Shown here: positions 51,154 through 59,552 of the stretch, piece after piece
Layout of the letters: the number at the start of each line of letters is the position of its first letter
Position numbering within the stretch: the first letter of the stretch is position 1
From: an uncultured Acidimicrobiaceae bacterium
GTDB taxonomy: Bacteria > Actinomycetota > Acidimicrobiia > Acidimicrobiales > SZUA-35
Direction of reading: 5' to 3'
Length of the DNA: 64,000 bases
Assembly (NCBI GenBank): GCA_947259095.1
Contig: CAMYLA010000035.1
Coordinates: 1-64,000 of the forward strand
The notes under the pieces: generated by a model
The model's database searches: none
The model's input: only the letters and a program-made list of their open reading frames with translations
What the model was told of the DNA's origin: nothing
Position numbers and translations under genes: made by a program

Positions 51154-52554
51154 TCAGCCCCCGGCCGGGTCCTCGATCCACACCATGTGGCTGATCGGGC
51201 GATCGATGAAAACCCGCCAGGAGCGGTCCTCCTCGGTGTCCCAGGCGATGATGTCGTCACCGAAGGCATAGGCCAACCACCGCCCATCGGGTGACCACGC
51301 CACCGGGGAGTCCTCGTTGACGCTCTCCGAGCGTGCGGCCGCCACGCCGGTGTCGAGATCGATCCACCGGGGGAGCGCAACCCCCCGCCTGTCGATCACC
51401 GCCAGCCGGGTGCCATCGGCTGACACCGACGCACCGAGGGCCCACGACTCGATGGGGCGGTCGGCGAGCTGCTCGGGTACCGGCACCGACCGTCGGTCCG
51501 GCTCGTCCGGGGGGCCGACGGCGATCCGGCAGTCATCGGGCCGACCGCAACGAACCATGGCCAGGTTGCGACCGTCATAGCCGGCCACCACACCCTCGGA
51601 AACCAACTCGGCCGTACCATCGTCGTTGAGCAGCCAGACCGCACCGGCCTTGGAGACCAACGGACGGTCCAGCCACCCGCCGAGCACGTCCACGTCGTAA
51701 CCGAGCGCCAGCGATTCCTCAACGTCCTCGCGTTCGAGCCTGCTGGAGAGCGTCACCTGCCGGGTCGGTTGCCCATCGGCCACCAGTACCACCCCGTCGT
51801 CGCTGGGGAGCAGGTCATCGGCCTCGACACCGGCCGACTCGATCTCGCCGTCGGGCACGACTGCCGACAGTGTGGAATCGGACAGGATCAGAGGCCGATC
51901 GTCCGACAGCGAGTACACCATGGCGCCGGGACGACGGCCGGCCGGGACCTCGATCTCGGTCGGCTGGGCATCGGAGCGGCGGATCTGGACCAGCGAATCG
52001 GCAGGGCCGTAAGCCAACAGCAGGTCCGGCATGTCGGGGGACAGATCGGCCCGCAACTCGGGGATCGGGCCCAGGATCAGCGGTTCGTCGGCGGCCGCAG
52101 CGTCATCGGACGGTGTAGTGGCGGCCCGCGGGGTCGGCACCGGCTGTGGCAGGGTGGTGTCGCTGCTGCGAAGCGGTTCGTCGGCCGGGGGATCGGGCAC
52201 CACGTTCTGACGGTTCTGACGTTGCAGGATCTCCTGTTGCTGGTTCGCAGGCAGCTGATCGAAGGGATCCTGGTCACCGGGGCGGGACATCAGGGCCAGT
52301 GCCAGGAGTACGATCGCCACCCCGGCGAGGGCGACCACCCGGGCCGGCATCGATGACAGGATCGAAGGTGCATCGGGACGAGGCGATTCGCTCAGCCGGT
52401 AGGCCGACGGCTCGGCCTCCAGGAACTCGATCGACTCGTCCTTCGACCCGCCTTCCCCCGACCCCCCGGCCAACCAGCCGTCGTTGTCGACCCACGGGCT
52501 GGCGTCGATCTTCTCCTTCCAGGCCAGTCGATTGCCGGCCTCGGAGTCTGCCAT
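51154..52554 (-). CDS. Membrane-anchored protein with a beta-propeller-like outer domain
   Basis: A 466-residue protein: a cytoplasmic N-terminus of about 60 residues, one membrane helix (about 62-82; VVALAGVAIVLLALALM), a disordered linker, then an outer domain with several WD/TolB-like blades (DGTRLAVIDRRG, SPVAWSPDGRWLAYAFGDDIIAWD near the end). No enzyme motif was seen. ATG 52554 has GAGGGGAG upstream. It could scaffold or sense at the cell surface; this is inference. Confidence 0.7.
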   Translation of the reverse strand: MADSEAGNRLAWKEKIDASPWVDNDGWLAGGSGEGGSKDESIEFLEAEPSAYRLSESPRPDAPSILSSMPARVVALAGVAIVLLALALMSRPGDQDPFDQLPANQQQEILQRQNRQNVVPDPPADEPLRSSDTTLPQPVPTPRAATTPSDDAAAADEPLILGPIPELRADLSPDMPDLLLAYGPADSLVQIRRSDAQPTEIEVPAGRRPGAMVYSLSDDRPLILSDSTLSAVVPDGEIESAGVEADDLLPSDDGVVLVADGQPTRQVTLSSRLEREDVEESLALGYDVDVLGGWLDRPLVSKAGAVWLLNDDGTAELVSEGVVAGYDGRNLAMVRCGRPDDCRIAVGPPDEPDRRSVPVPEQLADRPIESWALGASVSADGTRLAVIDRRGVALPRWIDLDTGVAAARSESVNEDSPVAWSPDGRWLAYAFGDDIIAWDTEEDRSWRVFIDRPISHMVWIEDPAGG

Positions 52555-52660
52555 GGCACTCCCCTCCCCCCGGATGAGCAGGGCTTTCGAACGCAATGGT
52601 AGGCCGACTGACAATCCTCGTCCCACTCGGGGCGGGCCCGGCGTGGCGTGTGGCTCGCTC

Positions 52661-53026
52661 TCAGACGGCGGGGATGAACATCGAGCGAAGGGCCAGGCCC
52701 ATGAGGAACAGGCCGCCGAGGCCGTAGAGCAGGAACTGCCACTGCTCCAACTGCTGGCGGTAGCTGTAGATGATGCCGACGGTGAACAGGGCGATGAAGC
52801 CGTAAAACAGGTGGACACCGTTGACCTCGATGTCGTTGACCTGCATGTTGATGACGCCGAGGATGACCTGGATGGCGATGAGGACCTGGGCGATGGCCAC
52901 GCCGATCCACAGCGCTCGGTTCCGCAACCCGGTGACCCAGTGAGCAGCCAGAGCCCACGTCCCGGCGGCGGCATTGGCCACCACCACCGCCCATCCCAAC
53001 GTGACGTGCAGATCGTGCAGGCTCAT
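52661..53026 (-). CDS. Four-helix membrane protein, unknown function
   Basis: A 121-residue integral membrane protein with four hydrophobic helices (about 6-26, 35-60, 66-85, 95-115), mostly Val/Ile/Leu/Ala. The second carries ALWIGVAIAQVLIAIQVILG and the third ends near HLFYGF. His/Asn residues in the second and third helices (NMQVNDIEVNGVH) are conspicuous but not a known haem or quinone motif. ATG 53026 is the most conservative start; ATG 53062 would add 12 polar residues. Confidence 0.65.
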   Translation of the reverse strand: MSLHDLHVTLGWAVVVANAAAGTWALAAHWVTGLRNRALWIGVAIAQVLIAIQVILGVINMQVNDIEVNGVHLFYGFIALFTVGIIYSYRQQLEQWQFLLYGLGGLFLMGLALRSMFIPAV

Positions 53027-53085
53027 CGACGGTGGCCCGGTCGTTCCATGGGGTTTGAGCATAGGAACTGTGCCATGGTTACGGG

Positions 53086-53379
53086 GTGCGCCATCGCCGG
53101 TACTACATCGAGTCGCTGTGGACGTCTGGACTCTCGGTGCCTTCCACCGGGGGTGATCTGATCGTTGCGGCCAAGGAACAGACCAGGGATCTCGACTGGG
53201 AGCTGGTCCACCGCTCGTCCGAGAACTGGCCGTTGCGCAAGGAGCCATACGATCTCGACATGGTCGGACCGGAGGGGCGGTTCACCGGGCCGGCCATCCT
53301 GGTCCGGTCCGACGGCCGGTCCCATGTGTTCCGGGGTGTCGGCGACCTCGAGGGTTTCAACGCCGAAGAGCTGTCCTGA
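53086..53379 (+). CDS. Hypothetical 97-residue protein
   Basis: A soluble protein from GTG 53086 with no recognised family. It starts MRHRRYYIESLWTSG, has a WELVHRSSENWPLRKEPYDLDM segment in the middle and ends acidic. Its start is 59 nt from that of the divergent membrane-protein gene. No clear Shine-Dalgarno or -10 box supports the start. Codon use is normal, and the frame is clean, so it is probably real. Confidence 0.55.
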   Translation: MRHRRYYIESLWTSGLSVPSTGGDLIVAAKEQTRDLDWELVHRSSENWPLRKEPYDLDMVGPEGRFTGPAILVRSDGRSHVFRGVGDLEGFNAEELS

Positions 53380-53428
53380 CTCGCCGGTCGGGCTCGGCCG
53401 GGACGGGTCCTCGGCTGCGTTCACACGA

Positions 53429-54229
53429 TCACAGGCCCGGCAGGAAGTCGACCTCGGTCGGTCCGCCGGTACCGGTCCTGCCCGGGACCGCGTACCACTC
53501 GTTGGCGAACACCTTGGCGAAACGGTCGGGGGGCAGGTAGAGGAAGAAGCTCTGATCGGAGATCTGGCTCCGGTGGACCGCCATCGCCGCCCGTTTGGTC
53601 TCGAGGTGATCGGAGATGTCCACCGAGTAGGCCAGGTCGGCCTCGGCCACCCCGAATCCATCGAAGTCGTCGACCGATGGCCCGTCGACGCCGTCGGCTT
53701 CCATCTCGGCCGACATCTCCGACATCGAGGCCAGCGCCCGATCCCGATTCACGGTGGCCTCGTAGACATGGTCGACCGAGGCCAGCTCGGCGGCACGGAG
53801 TCCGACCCGGTGGACCTGGATGTGGTCGGGGTGGCCGTACAGCCCGTGGTCGTCGTAGACCGTCAGCACATCGGCCTCGACCTCGGTCAGGATGTCGGCC
53901 AGGCGCTGCGCCGCCTCCTCCACATCGGCCTGCCAGAAGCAGCGAGGGTTCTCATTGGCCGGATCGTCCATCATGCCGGAGTCCTCGTACTCCAGGAACC
54001 GGGGCGCTCCGGCCCCCAGGATCTGGCACGACTCGGCCAGTTCGATCATCCGGCGTTCCCAGAGTTGTTCCCCGGCCGCCAGCACCCCGGGTTGGGGTTC
54101 TCCCTGCTCACCCTTGGTGGCGGTGACCAGGACCACCCGGTGCCCGGCCGCTGCGGCCTTGGCCATCAGACCCCCGGTGCTGAGGGCCTCGTCATCGGGG
54201 TGGGCGTGGAAACAGACCAGGGTCGACAT
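53429..54229 (-). CDS. PIG-L family deacetylase (MshB/Mca-like)
   Basis: A 266-residue zinc deacetylase. The metal motif is HPDDE (10-14), with the second motif HPDH (near 135) that completes the site. In Actinobacteria this family includes MshB (mycothiol synthesis) and Mca (mycothiol conjugate amidase). The segment LYGHPDHIQVHRVGLRAAE and overall length fit that group. Which of the two it is cannot be told from sequence alone. The start at ATG 54229 has a TAGGCT -10 box 7 nt upstream. It is divergent from the M50-like gene. Confidence 0.88.
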   Translation of the reverse strand: MSTLVCFHAHPDDEALSTGGLMAKAAAAGHRVVLVTATKGEQGEPQPGVLAAGEQLWERRMIELAESCQILGAGAPRFLEYEDSGMMDDPANENPRCFWQADVEEAAQRLADILTEVEADVLTVYDDHGLYGHPDHIQVHRVGLRAAELASVDHVYEATVNRDRALASMSEMSAEMEADGVDGPSVDDFDGFGVAEADLAYSVDISDHLETKRAAMAVHRSQISDQSFFLYLPPDRFAKVFANEWYAVPGRTGTGGPTEVDFLPGL

Positions 54230-54236
54230 CGGATCA

Positions 54237-54242
54237 AGCCTA
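54237..54242 (-). promoter_or_regulatory. -10 box (TAGGCT) for a leaderless PIG-L deacetylase start
   Basis: On the minus strand TAGGCT ends 7 nt before the ATG at 54229. It faces away from TAGGAT (54285-54290) of the divergent gene; both fit the TANNNT leaderless pattern. Confidence 0.5.
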
Positions 54243-54284
54243 AGGGTGGGGGCGGTCGACCCCCGGGGAAAAGGGCCCGGTGAC

Positions 54285-54290
54285 TAGGAT
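54285..54290 (+). promoter_or_regulatory. -10 box (TAGGAT) for a leaderless start at 54297
   Basis: TAGGAT ends 6 nt before the GTG at 54297. The TAGGNTGGG context is shared with the box at 3532, suggesting one sigma factor. Confidence 0.5.
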
Positions 54291-54296
54291 GGGCTG

Positions 54297-55103
54297 GTGT
54301 TATCACAGCAGGAGTACGGGCGGGGTGCCCAACCGGGGGTCCGTCCCAGCCCCATCTTCTTCGCCATCCTGGTGGTCACCGCGGTGGCGGGCTGGGCCAC
54401 CACCGCCGGCCTCGGCCTGCCCCGGGTAGCGGTGTTCGTCTTCGTGGCCGGGGCCTGGACACTCTCGATCATCTTCCATGAGTTCGCCCACGCCTTCCTG
54501 GCCTGGCGGGGCGGCGACCATTCGGTCTCCCAGCGTGGCTACCTGACCCTCGACCCCCGCCGCTACACCCACCCGTTGCTCTCGTTCGGTTTGCCGCTGC
54601 TCTTCATTCTGATGGGCGGCATCGGCCTCCCCGGCGGGGCGGTGCTGTTGAACCGGAGCGTGCTCAGCGACCGGCGGGCATCGGTGGTGGCCCTGGCCGG
54701 GCCGTTCACAAACCTGGTACTGGGCTGCGTGGCGCTGGCCATCATCGGCTTCGACGTGATCGACGGTACCACCCAGCCGTACCTGGCATCGGCGGTGGGG
54801 TTCTTCGGCTTCCTGCAGATCGCGGTGTTCGTGCTCAACATGTTGCCGATCCCCGGGTTCGACGGCTACGCCGCAATCGAGCCCACGCTCTCGCCGTCGA
54901 CCCAGCAGCTGATGCGGCCGGTGGCCCGCTACGGGGCGCTGGTGGCCATCCTGATGATCTGGCAGGTCGAGCCGGTGGCAGACGCCTTCTGGGCCGCGGT
55001 CACCTTCTTCACCGAATTCTTCGGTGTCGAGTTCGACCAGTGGCGCTGCGGCTACTTCCAATTCAAGTTCTGGGACTCCAACGTCCCCGCCGCCTGCCGC
55101 TGA
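54297..55103 (+). CDS. M50-type membrane metalloprotease (site-2 protease-like)
   Basis: A 268-residue membrane protein with about six helices. The zinc motif HEFAH (61-65) is in the second or third helix and the distal NMLPIPGFDGY supplies the third ligand Asp. It has no PDZ or CBS domain, so it belongs to the short SpoIVFB/rhomboid-like S2P branch rather than RseP. Substrate unknown. The GTG start has a TAGGAT -10 box 6 nt upstream. Cysteine and Trp-rich tail (QWRCGYFQFKFW) is unusual. Confidence 0.85.
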   Translation: MLSQQEYGRGAQPGVRPSPIFFAILVVTAVAGWATTAGLGLPRVAVFVFVAGAWTLSIIFHEFAHAFLAWRGGDHSVSQRGYLTLDPRRYTHPLLSFGLPLLFILMGGIGLPGGAVLLNRSVLSDRRASVVALAGPFTNLVLGCVALAIIGFDVIDGTTQPYLASAVGFFGFLQIAVFVLNMLPIPGFDGYAAIEPTLSPSTQQLMRPVARYGALVAILMIWQVEPVADAFWAAVTFFTEFFGVEFDQWRCGYFQFKFWDSNVPAACR

Positions 55104-55120
55104 GCCACCTCAGCCGGCAA

Positions 55121-55168
55121 AAGCAGACCGGCACAAGCAGACCGGCACAAGGAGACCGGCCGACCGGC
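55121..55168 (+). repeat. 15-bp tandem repeat after the M50-like gene
   Basis: Three copies of ggcacaagcagaccg with changes, beginning about 18 nt after the stop at 55103, followed by a decayed copy. Unlike the arrays at pckA, rpmF and trmD it lacks a clear internal hairpin and does not touch the stop. Confidence 0.65.
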
Positions 55169-55271
55169 AACAAGATAATCCTCCGTTCCTCAGCGGGCCC
55201 GTTGACCACAGCGCGAGACTGGAGCTGGGAGCGGCTCCACGGCGGCGCTGCGAACCACGGAGGGAACAACG

Positions 55272-55868
55272 ATGACATACGAGAGCGCAACGCTGATGAC
55301 GGTGACCGACCCGACGAGGGTGGCAGGAGATTTCCATGAACACGCCAAGGGGGCGATCATGGCCACCGGTGCCAACGAGGTGACGGCCTGGGAATGCATG
55401 ACCGGCCCCATGGTCGGCATCCACGGTGTGGTGACGAACTGGGATTCGCTTGACGAGATGGCGGCGTCCCAAGTCGCCATGGCAGCCAATATGGCGCCGG
55501 GCGGCAGTCTGGCCGATCTCGCCGAACGGTACCAGTGGGTCAACAGGATCGTCAGCGAGGTCATACACGAGGCCGGCGACTGCCAGGGGGCCTACGTGAA
55601 CACCACCCGCTTTTCGTTCGCCACCTTGCCAGAAGGCATGGAACACGCTGGGGAGCTGGCGCTGGGGGCAGGAGCCAATGGGCTTCGAATCATGACGGTG
55701 CTGGCCGGTGGCGAGATCAGCGGACAGCTGATCGGGTCGGCCTTCGTCGACTCACTGGACACGGCGGCCGGGGTGGTGGCGGCCACCAGGGCAGACACCC
55801 GGTTCATGGCCGACCTGGCCCAGTCGGCAACCCAGCTGGAAGCGAGGACACTGTTCCGCAGGCTCTGA
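55272..55868 (+). CDS. Hypothetical protein with two similar halves
   Basis: A 198-residue soluble protein, not recognised by family. The halves resemble each other: residues about 24-75 (KGAIMATGANEVTAWECMTG ... NWDSLDEMAASQVAMAANMA) and about 125-180 (GELALGAGANGLRIMTVLAG ... FVDSLDTAAGVVAATRADTR). Each looks like one beta-alpha-beta unit of a dimeric ferredoxin-like (ABM-type) fold, so the protein may be a pseudo-dimer by internal duplication. ATG 55272 has GGAGGG 7 nt upstream. Alone on the plus strand. Confidence 0.7.
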   Translation: MTYESATLMTVTDPTRVAGDFHEHAKGAIMATGANEVTAWECMTGPMVGIHGVVTNWDSLDEMAASQVAMAANMAPGGSLADLAERYQWVNRIVSEVIHEAGDCQGAYVNTTRFSFATLPEGMEHAGELALGAGANGLRIMTVLAGGEISGQLIGSAFVDSLDTAAGVVAATRADTRFMADLAQSATQLEARTLFRRL

Positions 55869-55887
55869 GCGTTTGGCTGGTGGTCCA

Positions 55888-57009
55888 CTAGCAGCCACCC
55901 GAGGAGGGTTTGCGGGGGACGCTGGGGTCGACAACCTCGATGTGGACGTGGGGCCATGACGGCTCCGCGGTGAGCTTGTCGATCTGGGACCGGAAGGGGA
56001 AGGTCGTCGGACCCGATGCCAGCCGGTCACCGACTTCGACCCGCTGACCCTTGCGGACTGCGACATTCTGGATGTGGAGGAGCTTGACCTCCAGGTCCGG
56101 TCGACCGTCGGGGTTGATCACAACGTAGCCGTCGCTGTAGCGGCAGTACAGAGTGTAGTTCCCGGCCCTGGCCACCGTCCCGCTCACCGGTGCGGTGATG
56201 GCGGTGCCGGGCTCGGCCACGATGTCGACCGCGCCCCTGGCATGGGTGCCCCGGCCCCGGGAGGCCATCGTGGTCAACCGAACCGGGGCCGGCAGGGCCG
56301 CGGCCATGGCCAGGGCGCCGGGATGGCTCGACTGGTGGAACCCCGCTCGCTCGATCAGGGCCGATGGGGCAACGATGGTCAGGCCGGCCACCGTGGCCAG
56401 TGGCTCACGTTCGGCCAGATCGACCTGTCGCTCCGTCGATCGGCCGTCGGGCCGTCGACAGCTCCTGGCCGCAACGCCGTCCGACGGGTACCGATGGCGG
56501 CCGACGAACTCCGGCGACAACGACACATACAACATCACCCCGCCCCGGGTCAGCTCCCGCCGGGTCAGCAGGCCGGTCCAGTAGGCCAGACCCTCGGGGT
56601 CGGCCGGCCGGTCGAGCACATTGCGATAGATCAACTCGACGAAGGCCCGATCGTCGGTGGTGCCGTAGCGCCGCCCGAACTCCTCACTGTCGGCGAACGA
56701 GTCGGCGATGGTGTCGAGCCCGGCACAGCCATCGATCTCGCCGATCCAGTAGAGCGCCCCCTCGGCGTCGGGTTGGCGCTGGAAGAAGGCCTGGTAGAGA
56801 CGGAACGCCGTTGCGTGCTCACCGGTCAGCTCATCGAGCTCTGCGATGGTGTCGAAGTTCGTCTGATCCGCCGGCGTCGATGCGCCGACCGGCTGCCAGG
56901 ACACGATCGACGTCAACAGTATGGCGAGCATCGATGCAAACGCCAGCGGGCGGACCTGGTTCATCATTGAGCGAAGGAATCCAACGGGCATTGTTCGGCA
57001 CGACCTCAT
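55888..57009 (-). CDS. Secreted DUF4214 and M23-domain protein
   Basis: A 373-residue exported protein: signal peptide (about 1-42, ending VGAS), then a DUF4214 helical domain (about 50-155, with AFRLYQAFFQRQPDAEGALYW and IYRNVLDRPADPEGLAYW, a two-unit repeat), and a C-terminal M23/LytM domain (about 230-360). The M23 zinc site is partly kept: HARGAVD and HVHIE are present, with an insertion in the first motif. It could cut or bind peptidoglycan. The start (ATG 57009) is the best of several in-frame ATGs. DUF4214 often marks surface or S-layer linked proteins. Confidence 0.78.
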   Translation of the reverse strand: MRSCRTMPVGFLRSMMNQVRPLAFASMLAILLTSIVSWQPVGASTPADQTNFDTIAELDELTGEHATAFRLYQAFFQRQPDAEGALYWIGEIDGCAGLDTIADSFADSEEFGRRYGTTDDRAFVELIYRNVLDRPADPEGLAYWTGLLTRRELTRGGVMLYVSLSPEFVGRHRYPSDGVAARSCRRPDGRSTERQVDLAEREPLATVAGLTIVAPSALIERAGFHQSSHPGALAMAAALPAPVRLTTMASRGRGTHARGAVDIVAEPGTAITAPVSGTVARAGNYTLYCRYSDGYVVINPDGRPDLEVKLLHIQNVAVRKGQRVEVGDRLASGPTTFPFRSQIDKLTAEPSWPHVHIEVVDPSVPRKPSSGGC

Positions 57010-57155
57010 GGTCGACCCCGTCGGCCGAAACACCGACGCCTGTAGGACGGCTCAAGTCTGGCCCACCCAGACCGCCAGGCGGCGGACCACCGGCTCCCGG
57101 CCGGTCGCGCTGGCTCGTCGAACCCGAACCGGGGTCCGATCCATGGAGGCTCGGG

Positions 57156-58212
57156 TCAGGCGATGGCGTTGGTCTGGTGCAGCTTGGCGATGTCCTCCGC
57201 ATCGAACCCGAGACCCGACAGGATCTCGCCCGTACTCGAGGAAGGTGCCCCGCTCGACGTTGTGGGGGTGCCGGGTGGCCTCGTCCATGGTCAGCACCGG
57301 GGCGAAGCACACATCGGAGTGTTCCATGATCCGGCACCACTCGTCCCTGGTCTTGGTCTTGAATAGGTCGGCGACCCGCTGCTTGTTGGCCGGCCAGGCC
57401 TTGCGATCGTTCTGGGGGGCCATCTCCGGATCCTGGCCAAGACCGGACAGCTCCATCAGCTCGGCGTAGAACTGGGGCTCGATCGAACCGATCGAGATGT
57501 AGAGCCCGTCGCTGCACTCGTAGACGTCGTAGAACGGGGCGCCGGTGTCGAGCATGTTGGTACCCCGCTCGTCGCTCCACACCCCCGCCGCCTTCATCGA
57601 CCAGAACATGTTCATCAGCGACGCCGCACCGTCGACCATGGCGGTGTCCACCACTTGGCCCTGACCGCTGCGCTGGGCCTCGAGGATCCCGCAGACCATG
57701 CCGAAGGCCAGGTACATACCACCGCCGCCGAAGTCGCCGACCAGGTTGAGCGGTGGATGGGGCGGGCCACCCCGGCGACCGATCGGCTCCAGGGCACCGG
57801 CCAGGGCGATGTAGTTGATGTCGTGACCGGCGGCCAGGGCATACGGCCCTTCCTGACCCCAACCGGTCATCCTGCCGTACACCAGCTTGGGGTTTCTGGC
57901 CAAACAGTCCTCGGGGCCCAGCCCCATGCGCTCGGTCACGCCGGGACGGAAACCCTCGATCAGGCCGTCGGCCCTCTCCACCATCTTCAGGACCGTCTCG
58001 ACACCGTCGGGGTTCTTGAGGTCGATCCCGATCGAGCGGCGATTCCTGGTCAGGCTGTCCTTTGGCGGGTCCTCGGGGTCACCGCCCCGCACCGCGCCGG
58101 CCCGATCGACCCGGATGACGTCGGCTCCCATGTCGGCCAGCATCATGGCGCAGAACGGTCCGGGGCCGATACCGGCCAGCTCGATGATGGTTATTCCCTC
58201 TAACGGTCCCAT
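57156..58212 (-). pseudogene. CaiB/BaiF (AMACR-type) CoA transferase, C-terminus frameshifted
   Basis: The first about 325 residues are a normal class III CoA-transferase: start [29 protein letters not shown], catalytic Asp in [15 protein letters not shown], and [17 protein letters not shown]. There the family continues with VDGVxQPAPAPRFS. Instead the frame changes at about 57228-57240. The true end ([23 protein letters not shown] at 57156) is in another frame, and some 25-30 residues are missing. As written, the product ends at 57052 with about 50 unrelated residues. The catalytic part is intact, so it may be an active variant, a decaying gene or a sequencing error. The start follows a TACGGT -10 box. 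Confidence 0.75.
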
Positions 58213-58218
58213 GCCCTC

Positions 58219-58224
58219 ACCGTA
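58219..58224 (-). promoter_or_regulatory. -10 box (TACGGT) for a leaderless CoA-transferase start
   Basis: On the minus strand TACGGT ends 6 nt before the ATG at 58212; only GAGGGC lies between. That GAGGG could act as a Shine-Dalgarno if transcription starts further up, so leaderless status is less certain here. Confidence 0.4.
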
Positions 58225-58382
58225 GATCGATCAGCGGCGAGGGTTCTAGTTCGACCGGCGGCCCACCCCGGCCTCCTCCTGTCGCTGCTTGTCGCTGCTG
58301 CTCATCCCAGATCGCAAAACGGCAAGGCGATAGCGTGCCTGGTTTGGGGTTCCTGGAGCCCTGAATCGAAAGGAAGAACCTG

Positions 58383-59552
58383 GTGCAGACCGAGTCCGAC
58401 GATCCCTGGGGCCACGGCCACTACGGAACATTCCGCCCCCCGATCGACATGGCGGCCAGGCCGGAGCCGGCGGCGCCGCTCGACATCTGTTTCCTCGTCG
58501 GCTCGCTCGACATCAGCGGCGGCACCTACGTGATCCTGCAGCATGCGCTGCAAGCCCACCAGCGGGGTGAACGGGTGGTCATCGTTCCCCTCTTCGCACC
58601 CACCGCCGAGACCACCGACTGGCACCAGGCGTTGCGGGAACTGCCGATCGCCACCCTGGAAGAGATCGGCGACCACCAATTTGATCTGGTGATCGCCACC
58701 TGGTGGCGCACCGCATACGAACTGCACCGGGTGCGAGCCAGGCGATACCTGTACTTCGTGCAATCGGTGGAGGCCCGCTTCTACGCCTTCGACCAGCCGA
58801 GGTTCGCCGCCCTGGCCGGCGCAACCTACGACATGCCGCTGAGCGTGATCACCATCTCACCGTGGATCCAGGCCTATCTGGCCCTGGAGCACGGTCGACC
58901 GGCGCTGCTGACCCCGAACGGCATCGACAAGCGGCGGTTCACCCCGGTCGGTCCGGTCTTCGAGCCTCGAAACGAGCGGCGGCTCCGAGTCCTGGTCGAG
59001 GGGCCGATCGAAGTGCGGATGAAGCAGGTCCCGGAGACGATCGAAGCGGTCAGGGACTCCAAGGCCGAAGAGCTGTGGTTGCTGACCTCGAGCTCGATAG
59101 ACGACTATCCCGGTGTCGACCGCATCTTCAGCCGGGTCCCCGTCGACGTGACCCCCGGGGTGTACCGGAGCTGCGACGTGCTGGTGAAGCTCAGCCGGGT
59201 CGAGGGGATGTTCGGCCCGCCGCTGGAGATGATGCACTGCGGTGGCACCGCCATCGCCTGGGACGTGACCGGCCACGAGGACTATCTCGTCAACGAGGAG
59301 AACGGGCTGGTGACACCGACCGGCGACTACGACTCGGTGGTCGCGGCGCTGGACCGGCTGGCCACCGATCGGGAGCTGACCGGCCGGCTCTCGGCCGCAG
59401 CGCTGCAGACCGCGGCCCGGTGGCCGAGTTGGGTTGAGAGCTCGAGGTCGTTCCACCGATCGCTACGGCTGCTGGCCCGCCATCCGCAGCCGGAAGCCGA
59501 GAAAGCCGAGATTGTCGAGGCCAGTGAGCAAGGAGCGAGGCTGCTGCGATGA
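58383..59552 (+). CDS. GT4-like glycosyltransferase
   Basis: A 389-residue glycosyltransferase of the GT-B, family-4-like type. Near the N-terminus SLDISGGTYVILQHALQAHQ resembles the G-rich acceptor loop. The C-terminal half has the donor-site features VLVKLSRVEGMFGPPLEMMHCG and AIAWDVTGHEDYLVNEENGLV, the E-x7-E-like motif. It has no signal or membrane helix, so it acts in the cytoplasm. GTG 58383 has AAAGGAAG upstream. Its TGA overlaps the start of the giant fusion gene (ATGA). Confidence 0.88.
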   Translation: MQTESDDPWGHGHYGTFRPPIDMAARPEPAAPLDICFLVGSLDISGGTYVILQHALQAHQRGERVVIVPLFAPTAETTDWHQALRELPIATLEEIGDHQFDLVIATWWRTAYELHRVRARRYLYFVQSVEARFYAFDQPRFAALAGATYDMPLSVITISPWIQAYLALEHGRPALLTPNGIDKRRFTPVGPVFEPRNERRLRVLVEGPIEVRMKQVPETIEAVRDSKAEELWLLTSSSIDDYPGVDRIFSRVPVDVTPGVYRSCDVLVKLSRVEGMFGPPLEMMHCGGTAIAWDVTGHEDYLVNEENGLVTPTGDYDSVVAALDRLATDRELTGRLSAAALQTAARWPSWVESSRSFHRSLRLLARHPQPEAEKAEIVEASEQGARLLR

